From contig JAEOAD010001279.1 in assembly GCA_036365145.1 (NCBI GenBank), positions 1-64,000 on the forward strand: a stretch of 64,000 nucleotides of DNA. The letters run 5' to 3'. A model generated the notes under the pieces. It ran no database searches, was not told where the DNA came from, and saw only the letters and a program-made list of their open reading frames with translations. Source of the DNA: Orientallactaga sibirica. Its lineage: Eukaryota > Chordata > Mammalia > Rodentia > Dipodidae. A program made the translations under genes and the position numbers. This document shows positions 34,187 to 43,800 of this stretch, piece after piece; position 1 is the stretch's first letter; the number at the start of each line of letters is the position of its first letter.

Positions 34187-34359
34187 TGAAAGACCCAGGC
34201 CAAAGTAGCACCATGACAGGCCTCAGTCACTCTGTAGGCCACAGGGACTAGTTCCCAGAATCTAGGGATGAACAAACAGTACCAGGAAAAACCATAAACT
34301 TGCTGTGTCAGCATGACTCAACATTCTTGTGGTCCTGGGCCGGATGGCCCAATAAGATC

Positions 34360-34534
34360 CACGTCTCAGAGTTTTGTTTTTTGAGGTAGGGTCTCACTCT
34401 GGTCCAGGCTGACCTGGAATTAACTATGTATTCTCAGGGTGGCCTCGAACTCTCGGTGATCCTCCTACCTCTGCCTCCCCAGTGCTGGGATTAAAGGCGT
34501 GTGCCACCACGCCTGGCCACGTCTCAGAGTTTTG
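34360..34534 (-). repeat. B1-type SINE with 17-bp target duplication
   Basis: The flanks cacgtctcagagttttg are identical at 34360-34376 and 34518-34534, which marks a LINE-mediated insertion into the LTR. Confidence 0.92.
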
Positions 34535-34810
34535 TAAATATCAACCCAATCAAATGAATGTAACTGCCCGCCCCAACCTGTTAAGTTGGAAATTCCCCTA
34601 GACCTAGCCCGCCAAAACCCTAAGACCAATCAGGAGCCCCCAAGTACAGTTACTGTTCAAATTAGCCAATCATGTGGTTGCGTGGGTGATAGCCCTCTCC
34701 CCTAGCTCAAACCTCAATAAAAAGCCCGCTTTTCTGCTTCTTGGGGCTCTTGGACAGATTCACTGTGTTGGTGAAGGTAAGAGACCAAGCTTAAGCCCGA
34801 ATAAAGCTCT

Positions 34811-35021
34811 TTTTTTTTTTTTTAGTATTTTATTTTTCTTTATTTGAAAGAGAGAAATAGGGAGAGGGGGAATGAGCATGCCTGGGCCTCCAGCCGCTGC
34901 AAACAACTCCAGATGCGTGTGCCCCCTTGTGCATCTGGCTTATGTGGGTTCTGGGGAATCAAACCTGGGTCCTTTAGCTTCACAGGCAAGCGCCTTAAAC
35001 ACTAAGCCATTTCTCCAGGCC
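34811..35021 (-). repeat. DIP-type SINE inside ERV1 LTR
   Basis: Complement copy inserted just after the aataaa signal; agctcttt is repeated on both flanks. Confidence 0.9.
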
Positions 35022-35221
35022 AGCTCTTTGCTTTTGCATGCGTGTCCAGTCATCCTTGGTGGTCACTGGGGGCGCCGTGAACTGGGCATAACACTGTCAG
35101 TCAGCTTCCTGTTCAGGGTCCATGATCCTTTGAGTAACTCCTTGGGAAGATCTGATGTCAGTCACTCAGCTCATCCATGTAGGGGCCTGCTACCTGTCTC
35201 CAGGTATTCTGTGGGTGGTGC

Positions 35222-35960
35222 ATTGGCAACCTGAGGGTTGTCAATCAGGCACTTGGTGGGTGGGGCGTGCACCCTGATTCCTGTGGATCAGGTACAGGGT
35301 AGATAGGGTGTGGACACCCCTGATTCCTGTCAATCAGGTACTCAGTGGGTGGGGTGTCAGCACCCTGAGTCCTGTCAACCAGGTACCATGTGGGTCAGGG
35401 CCAACACCCCTGATTCCTCTCAATAAGGTATTAGGTGTGTGGGGCATCAGCACCCTGAGTCCTGTCAATCAGTTACTATATGGACCAGGGAAAACATCCC
35501 TGATTCCTGTCATTAGGTATTAGGTGTGCAGGGACATGGGCACCCTGAGTGCTGTCAATCAGGTATTCAGTGGGCGGGGCATCGGTACCCTAAGTGCTGT
35601 CAATCAGTACTATGTGATCTAGGTGTGGAAACCCCTGAGTGCTGTCAACCAGGTACTCAGTGGACAGGGCATCAGCACCCTGAGTACTGCCAATAAGTAC
35701 TTGGTGGGGGGAGGGGAGGAAAATATCATGCATTTTTTTGTATGTAAGTATAGAAGTTGTCAATATATATATGTATATTAAAATTAAAAAAGAATAAACA
35801 TTTCTATAACTAAAAAAAATAAGAGTGGGGGAGGGTCAATAACAATTCAAGATATTCTGAAGAAGAAAAAACAATAAGTACTTGGTGGGCAGGCGTGGGC
35901 ACCCTGAGTGCTGTCAACCAGGTACTCGATGGGCAGGACAGAGCATTGGCACCTTCATCC
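35222..35960 (+). repeat. Minisatellite of about 55-60 bp, about 12 units
   Basis: Units contain gtcaatcaggtactcagtgg, a gtggggygt core and caccctgagtcctgtcaa. Two alternating unit types (one with cagggccaacacccctgatt) suggest a higher-order pair. A LINE tail interrupts the array at 35709. Confidence 0.9.
35709..35871 (+). mobile_element. Retroposed LINE-1 3' tail with 18-bp target duplication
   Basis: The sequence caataagtacttggtggg occurs at 35691-35708 and again at 35872-35889. Between them lies gaggggaggaaaatatcatg, a gttgtcaatatatat segment and an A-rich end, resembling rodent L1 3' tails. It landed within one minisatellite unit. Confidence 0.8.
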
Positions 35961-36171
35961 CTGTCAGTCAGCAGGTTCTGTCAGTCATGTGAGTGGCAGG
36001 CTGGTTGGAGAGCTGAGGCCATGCCCAGGAAGGGTCCTTGGAGCATAGCCAAGGGTGCAGGAAGCCAGGCTGTGGGGGAGGGGTGGCGGGGTGGGAGGAG
36101 ATGGTGGAGGCTGGGCTTGCAGAGACCTTAAGTGGAGGAGAGACCACAGGCAGAAGACAGACCTCAGGGGG

Positions 36172-36300
36172 CAGCCGGGCCTTTAATCCCAGCACTCGAG
36201 AGGCAGAGGTAGGAGGACTGCTGTGAGTTTGAGGCCACCTTGAGACTACAGAGTAAATTCCAGGTCAGCCTAGGTAGAGTGAGACCCTATCTCGCAAAAG
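36172..36300 (+). repeat. B1-type SINE
   Basis: Starts gcagccgggcctttaatccc (left edge deleted) and passes into a purine tract. Confidence 0.88.
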
Positions 36301-36366
36301 AAAGAAAGAGGGAGGGAGGGAGGGAGGGAGGGAAAAAGAAGAAAGGAAAGAAGGAAGGAAGGAAGA
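36300..36366 (+). repeat. GGGA/GAAG purine tract
   Basis: Runs of gagggagggagggagggagg and gaaggaaggaaggaag extend the B1 tail. Confidence 0.9.
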
Positions 36367-36602
36367 CCTCAGGGGAGGGGAGACCTCACGATGAGGAGAG
36401 ACTTCAGGGGAAAGAGAGACCTCAGACAGAGGAGAGACTTCAGACGAAGGGGAGACCTCAAGCAGAGGAAAGACCTCAGGCGGAGGGGAGACATGGGTGG
36501 AAGGGAGACATCAGGTGGAGGAAAACCCTCAGGACTAGGAAAGATCTCAGGGGAAGGAGAGACCTCAGGCATATGGGAGGCCTCAGGAGGTGGTGTGGAG
36601 AC
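36367..36602 (+). repeat. 17-18-bp purine minisatellite
   Basis: Units of the type gagacctcaggcggagggga repeat about 13 times with small changes. One strand is almost pyrimidine-free. This is the last tandem array before the 3' end of the class I gene. Confidence 0.9.
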
Positions 36603-37836
36603 TGCTGAGGACAAAAATAAGGACCTCAGGGCTCACAGCAGGAACGGCTGTGTATGGAGGCCACACCAGACACCAGGGCTCCATCCAGGGGGAGTGACTT
36701 GGCTGGAGGCTCCAGGCTCCAGAGGAGAAAGAAAGCAGGGGGTGGGACCAGGCAGAGACTCCATGGAGGTCTCAGGGCTGAGGTGCGGTCATGGACATGA
36801 TGGACAAGAACACACTGCCCAGGGAGAACCCCACAGTGGACACGTGACTCTGGTTCCTGCCTGGGCAGAGCTCCTGGATGACACAAGGAGGGACACTGAC
36901 AGAGGAACACCTGATCCTGCGGTCACCTTAGGGAATAGGAAGGACAGGGACCATCACCCTTCTAAAGACAAGAACAGGCCTCGGGCCAGAAACTGAGGCA
37001 CAGAGTTGAACAGAGAACGGGGAGGAGAACACAGCCATGCCTGAGTCTTGGTGACATGGACACAGGAGACCTTGCTCTCCATAGTCCTGGGACAGGACAT
37101 GGACGTGGACACCACTGACTCCATCACCTGTCAGCACGCGGATGACTAAGTGACAGGAGAAAAGGGTGGAAGTGACAGAGCTCAGGAGGGACATGTCACA
37201 GTCTCAAGGGACTGCACTCAGGATGAACACAGGCCCATCCACGCTGTACCCCACTCTCTCCTTCCACACCTGCTCCACTCAGTACATTGAACACAGATTC
37301 TGGAAGGTTCTCAAGCCCACTCTTTATGTCCTCCATCAAATTTTAGAAGGAAAAAATTCTCTTTGATTGACCTCCCCAATGTCTTACATCAAGAACTTGA
37401 ATGAAAATTAGATGCTTGTGTCCAGCAGGGAAGTGAAATGTGCATGGGCTGCAGGAGGAGGGGGTTTGGGTGGACACACAGGACACAGCAAAGAAAGCAT
37501 CTGGCTGTGGGGGGTGAAATCACCTCCCCAGTGGTCCTCGGGACAGGATATGGATGTGGTCATGTCTGACAACACAGACAACTTCAACAACTTGCTGAAA
37601 GAAAATTCAGGTTTCTGAGTCACAGTGAGAGACACGAAGCCATCTTCTGTCCTTTAGTCCCACAAGGCAGCTGTGTCACACTACAGAACAAGAGTCAGGA
37701 ACATTCTCAGGACAGTTGGATGAAGACAGCACCCCCACAATACACCTCTCCCTCACAGGTCCAAACTCTGAGAGGTCCTGACACAGTTCTGTCCCTTCTG
37801 CCTCTTTCCAATTCCGGCCATTGGGATGTCACCTTT
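36603..37836 (-). other. 3' flank and presumed 3'UTR of MHC class I gene
   Basis: No open frame or SINE. A canonical AATAAA on the minus strand was not found in the first 500 bp beyond the stop codon, so the transcript end is undetermined. Confidence 0.5.
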
Positions 37837-37880
37837 TCAAGCTGTGAGAGACACATCAGAGCTCCTGGCACTGTCCTTGC
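37837..37880 (-). CDS. MHC class I exon 7 (cytoplasmic end and stop)
   Basis: Encodes [13 protein letters not shown] then TGA at 37839-37837. The SDVSLTA ending is the usual class I tail with a conserved Ser. Confidence 0.9.
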
Positions 37881-40800
37881 CTGGGGAAGAAGAAATAACA
37901 AGAATCTGTGAGAGCCCTGAGAAGATGAGGCTGGAGGAGAATTGTGGGGTGTCTGACCTCCCCACGTGCTCCGTGTGCACCACCCCACAGGGGTAACCCC
38001 ACTCCCCACACTTACTCGGAGCCTGAGCATAGTTTCCTCCTTTTCCACCTGTGAGAGGAAAAACTGTGAGAGACAGTGACGTCATGTGCCCAGGAATGTG
38101 CAATGACTGTGAGGACAGACCCAGGAAGGGTAAGGAGGTGTGCTCCATGAACTCTGGAAAGGTCCCCATGTCCCCAGTCAGCAGGGTGATAAATCTGTCC
38201 TTCATTATATATATATACATATTTTGGTGTTTTGAGGTAGAGTTTCACTCTGGCCCAGGCTAACCTGGAATTAACTATGCCGTCTCAGGGAGGCCTCGAA
38301 CTCATGGCGATCCTCCTACCTCTGCCTCCCGAGTGCTGGGATTAAAGGCGTGTGCCACCACGCCCAGGCATTTTCCATATTCTTTAGAGTGACAGCACCC
38401 TGGATCAGGCTGGGCAGCACGAGTGAGTGGACAGTACTTCCCCTCAGTGACCCAGGGCACACTTGCAAAAGGGCTCAAAGAGAAGACTGGGAGCCTGACC
38501 CGGCTACCTGATTTCCTCCTCCTCCTCCTCCTAACCACAAAGACAGCGACCACGACAACCACAAGGACAGCGACCACGACACCCATAAAGACAGCGACCA
38601 CTGCTTTGGTGAAGATGGGGCGCTGAGGTGGTTCTGGGAAGACAATGCAGGATGAGGACCCTCACTCCCAACTCTCAGCCCTGACTCTGCTCAGCTTCTC
38701 CAGGGCTCCTGTGTCCCCGTACCCATCCCCATCCTCACCCCATCTCACGGTGAGGGGCTCACGCAGCCCTTCGTGCTGCACATGGCACGTGTATTTCTGC
38801 TCCTCTCCGGAGGGCACCACCACAGCAGCCCACTTCTGGAACCTTCCATCCCCTGAAGGCCTGGTCTCCACGAGCTCCATGTCCTGGGTCAGGTCCTCTC
38901 CTTCCCGCTCCCAGGTCAGGGTGATCTCCTTGGGGTAGAAGTACCTGGCCCAGCACCTCAGGGTGACGCCCCCTTCAGGTCTGGGGTGGTGGGTCACCTG
39001 TGACTTCGGAGGGTCTGGGGAAAGAGGTGGGAAATTCAAACCTTTCCATTCACCTGGAGAACCCCAGCAATACTGGTAGGACAGTTCTGGGAATGGACTG
39101 GAGGAATGATCGGAGTGGGGAGGGGACACCCACACAGACGCCTGAACATGGAAAGGGTGTATGGCACAATACAGGCCTGGTCTAGCCAGACCGCATGGCA
39201 AAAGACAACAGGAAGTGGCTTCTGTAAAAATCCTACTACGAGATGTCCTGTCCAGAGACAAGCTGTCATTGGTCACCCAAAGGGTCCCCATGCAAAGATT
39301 AACAGCCCCTTAAAACCCATGTACACTTCCTGAATAAGCAGTTTGTGGGTTCTCGCCACTTTCACCCAACTCCCGGAGTCTCGTGAGCTGCTCACCCCAA
39401 TTCGGCAGAGACCCTATCGTCCCTCCTGAGCTGGCCTTGGGGGGACCCCAACATCTGGCGCCTGAACAGGGACCCTCTGGACGTCGGTGTTTTAGCGAGA
39501 CACCCCATCCGTGACCCCTGCCCCATCGGCATCTGGCGAGATGCCCAGTGAGCTGGTGAGCAGCCCCTCGGCGTTTGGCAGAACGGCAAAACGCCCAGTT
39601 CTTCGAGAAGCCCCCTCGGCGAGTAGCCCCCTCGGCGATGCCTCCTCCTTGAAAGTTCGGCGAGCAAAGCGCCCAGTTCTTCATTGGTGAGAGAAAACGG
39701 CTAACGGTTGCCTGTGGGTGAGCAGGCAGCCCCTTACCCCCTTCTTTCTTTCTTTGTCCTCACCTTCCCCCCCAGTAAGGCACACACTGCCGCACGGCCC
39801 TAAGCCTGTGTTGGACCCTCCCCGCTAAACACAAGACACGTGGGTCCTAAACAATCTATCCGTATGTCTCAGCTGGCCCCAGCTTTAGGACTTGTGGTTT
39901 GCATGATTATCCTCTGGTCTATCATCTTTGATCTGGGTTATTATTTTCTCAGTCTCTTTGATTCAGGAGTGTCCCAGCCCAGCCCCCATCAAACAACACC
40001 ACGTGGCAATGGGCAACCTCCTGGACATTGCAAGCTCTTAAGGCCCTCCTTCTGCAATGTGGCTTAAAATTAAAAACAAAAAGACCTCCATAGCTTTTGG
40101 GATGAAACTCTTGTTTTAGCCCCATGGATCACTCAGGAGAACATCTGGGACACTAACATTTGGTCGGGTCCTAGTCCTTGCCAAAAAAACACGAAGTTTA
40201 TAAAAGGCACACCTTCCCTACTCCATTCCCTCCTTGCCATAATTGCCGGCCTTAAAGGCTGCACAGTACAGGAAATCATTTATGCCCATAACAAACAATA
40301 TGAAGAGAAACCTGAATTGACTCTTCACAGCTCGTCTCTCCCAGCCCCCTCTTCCGATAACTCGGATGAGGAGGAACTAAAACCTTTAAATGATAATAAG
40401 CTGCCACACCAACCCCTCCTGCATGGCCACACTTGCAACTGCCCCTCCCCTCATTACCCTTCCAAGGACCTCCCCTGCTCAGCCCTGGACACACCCAGGT
40501 GACTGCCGGTTCCCTGACACGCCCTTCGCCGCCTTCCCTGTTAACGCAGGGCCGGATGCGACAATCAGGCCATGGCTCCCCACCCCCTCTTTGATCTGGC
40601 CCTCATCCGTAAGGCAGCCCAGGAATCCGGCGTTGATTCTGCTTACTTTGAACAAGTCCTTTTACAATGGGCCATCCATCTTCAGACTTATTATGACTGG
40701 TATTCCCTCCTCAAGGCAGTTCTTCTCCCCTCTGAATTCCTCCAATGGAAAGCACTCTATAGTGACCTGGCGGAATCCCAGGCCCGCCAAAATCTTAGGG

Positions 40801-43800
40801 ATGGAATTCCAATTACCTTGGACATGCTCCTTGGCACAGGACCTTATACAGACCCTGTATCACAAGCCACAGTGGGCATACACGCCTACTTTGACCAAAT
40901 TAAATCGTTATCTCTTCAAGGGCTTAAGGCCTGCCTCCCCAGAAGCCGGATACCTATTTTCGTAATCTGGTCAGGGCGCTTCTGAGGGCTTCACAGATTT
41001 TCCTCTCGTGTGACAGAGTCCGTGGACGTCAGACTCCCCTGGCCCCACCAGGGCCCAACTGGCATGGGAAGGAGCATCCGCAGCGTAATGCTGGGTAATG
41101 AGGACCTCCATAAATGGATTGTAGCTACCAAGGATATCAATCCTGTGTCTGCCCCTCGAGGCCCTGGCCGCCTCAATACAAACCCTGACCATGGGTCAAA
41201 AGCCCACCCAACAACCACCCCTCTGCTGGGGCTGTGGCAAACCGGGACACCTTCAGAGGACCTGTCCAAACACAACTAAGCCTATTTTCAGGCCCCAAAC
41301 CCCTGCCCTAAATGTCAAAGGGGGTATCATTGGGCCAAGGATTGTAAAAATTCTCTGCCTTTAAACTTCCCCAGGGGCAACCCTTGCAAGTAAGAGGGAA
41401 CAACCCCACATTAGATGGACTCTGCCTGTTTATGACCATTCACCCTGCATCTCTGTCCTTTTGGATGGGGTTGAATTCAAGGGCATAGTAGACACAGAAC
41501 GGATGCCACTATTATCTCTGCCAACGATGCACTCCCATGCCCAATTGGGGCCTATAAAGAGGGTCCCAATATTAGGGGTGTTGGGGGACAACAGACTACT
41601 AGACAGGTTAGAGACCAGTTACATGGAAAGACTGATGGCAACACGGGGAATTCTTCCCCCTAGTAGCAAATGTCCCAATACCCTCTGGGGAAGAGACCTC
41701 CTTACTGACATGGGTGTTGTCATAACAACAGATGACCAGGCCTTTTATGATGATATTATTGCCCATGATACTATTGGTCTTTCAGGGCGACCCAACCCCT
41801 CAAAACCACCCGCCATTCATCATCACCCCAATTCTAGAGGCCACTGTCCGATCCCCTACCGCTCCCACAGTGGGATACCACGGAACCCATTTGGGTCGAA
41901 CAGTGGCCTATACTAGAACCTAAATTAACTGTTCTCAAATCCCTTATTCAAGAACAGCTTGCTCTTGGCCATATTGAGCCCTCTATTACATAATTCCCCC
42001 ATCTTTGTCATTAAAAGAAAATGGGTAAACATAGACTGCTCCAAGACCTTCGCCAGGTTAATAAACATATGTTAAAAATGGGCTCTTTTCAGACAGGCCT
42101 TCCCCACCCTGGAGCCATCCCTACTAACCACCATATAGTTATCTTAGATATTAAAGATTGCTTTTTCTCTATCCTTTGGCAGCAGAGGACAGGCCCTATT
42201 TTGCCTTTACTGTGTGGGAGCCCAACCACTCTATCCCAGCTAAAAGATATCAATGGAGGTTCTTTCCCAGGGCATGAAAAATAGTCCTTCTATGTGCCAA
42301 AGAGAATACAATCTAAGTGCCTTCTTGTTCATTACATGGATGATCTTTTGATTGCACATACCTCAAAAACTGCCCTTTTGGACCTTCTTAAATTACTCAT
42401 TGAGGACCTCAAAAAACTTGGGTTTGCCATAGGGAAGGAAAAAATTCAAACAGTGCCCCCTTTTGGATTTTTAGGATACAAAATTTCCACTACTATACAA
42501 CCACTTACCCCTCATCTTCTAATAAAGGACCATTATTCTCTCAATGATCTCCAAAAAAGCCAAATTAACTGGCTCAAACCTTTCTTACCCATCCCTCCTA
42601 GTGAACTCCTACCACTTTATGACCTCCTTAGAGTTACTGACAACCCTTCAAGAAAAATTCCTCTAAATCATCACTCCAAAAATTTGTTACATAAAATATC
42701 CCACTACCTCTTTTCTATGACCCTCGCAACATATGACCCATCTGCTCCAATTCTAAATGTAGTCCTTTGGACGACAGGAGCACCATTGGGAGTCATCTGG
42801 CAAAACCAATCGCCCCTTTACTGGGTACATCCCTCATGGGCACAGGCCCATAAACTCACCACCAACCTACAAGCAATGCTCCTCATAGCAATTAAGACAC
42901 GCACCTACACTAATAAAATCTATAATACAGAACCCTCCCAAAATAATTCTGCCCATCCCCATGTCTGAACTTCAACTTCCCCCTTTTCCACATCCTAATG
43001 GCAGGATTCCCCCAATGAGATAGATAACCAGCCCACAAACTACTCCAATCCCTAATGGCTTTACCCATCAAGACTAACTATTTCTCCAGGCCTTCCGGTC
43101 AGCCTATACCCTTAGCAGCCTCGGCCTTTACAGATGCCAATAAACATACCTATGGGCTAATTATTAAGAGAGCCAATCGATCAGATGAGGCCCTTAAGTT
43201 CCCTAACCCCATTCAGTCCAGCTAGGAGAACTATATGCCATCATCAGAGTCTTAGAGCTCTGTCAACAAGAGCCTGTCAACATATTCTCTGACAGCAGTT
43301 ACGCTGTTCAAATGACAAAGGTACTGCCCTTAGCCAATCCCAGGCCCTCTCATCATCCCATAGACATTGCCATCTCCGCTTTACAATTGCAGATGGAAAA
43401 CAGATCCTACCCTTGGTTTATTGAGCATGTTCGCTCACACACTGGCCTGCCTGGCTTTATTGCTGATGGAAATTCACAGGTAGACAAATTTATTGCTGTC
43501 TCCTCCTTGCCACCTTTAGAACAAGCCAGACGTTTACACCAAAGGTTCCATCTATCCCCCACTAATCTAAAAACCCTATATCCTGAGCAGCCAATGCAAA
43601 CATTTAACCCGTGACTTGTAAGCCCCCTAGCCCCCTGGGCCCCCTACAGCCTCAAGGAGTCAATCCTAGAGGCCTTACCCCAAATTCTATCTGGCAGTGG
43701 ATGTTACCCACATACCTTCCTTTGGTAACCTCAAATATGTCCATGTCATTGTGGACACTTACTCTAAGCTTACTTTTGCTATTGCTCTCTCTGGGGAAAA

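Larger units (their letters stand above)
34187..35093 (+). mobile_element. ERV1 (gammaretrovirus-like) solo LTR
   Basis: Starts tgaaagacccaggcc and ends actgggcataaca, the TG...CA form of class I LTRs. It has CCAAT boxes (agaccaatcagg, tagccaatcatg), a TATA-like caataaaaagcccgc near 34712 and a polyadenylation signal aataaagctctt at 34800. A B1 (about 34377-34517) and a DIP SINE (34811-35021) interrupt it; without them it is roughly 530 bp. No internal retroviral sequence follows, so it is a solo LTR. Confidence 0.8.

Noticed and set aside
33906..34208. 100-codon frame with repeated SVGQG/ILSV units
   Set aside because: It is a translation of the GC-box minisatellite.
32509..36602. CRISPR-like spacing of repeats
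   Set aside because: Units are contiguous tandem repeats without unique spacers, in a mammalian genome.
36391..36996. 201-codon basic frame with repeated RRDFRGKRDLRQ units
   Set aside because: The first part is the purine minisatellite; the rest lies in the class I 3' flank on the opposite strand.
38662..39291. 209-codon minus-strand frame
   Set aside because: It joins the real alpha-3 exon to intron and LTR sequence; only 38739-39014 is coding.
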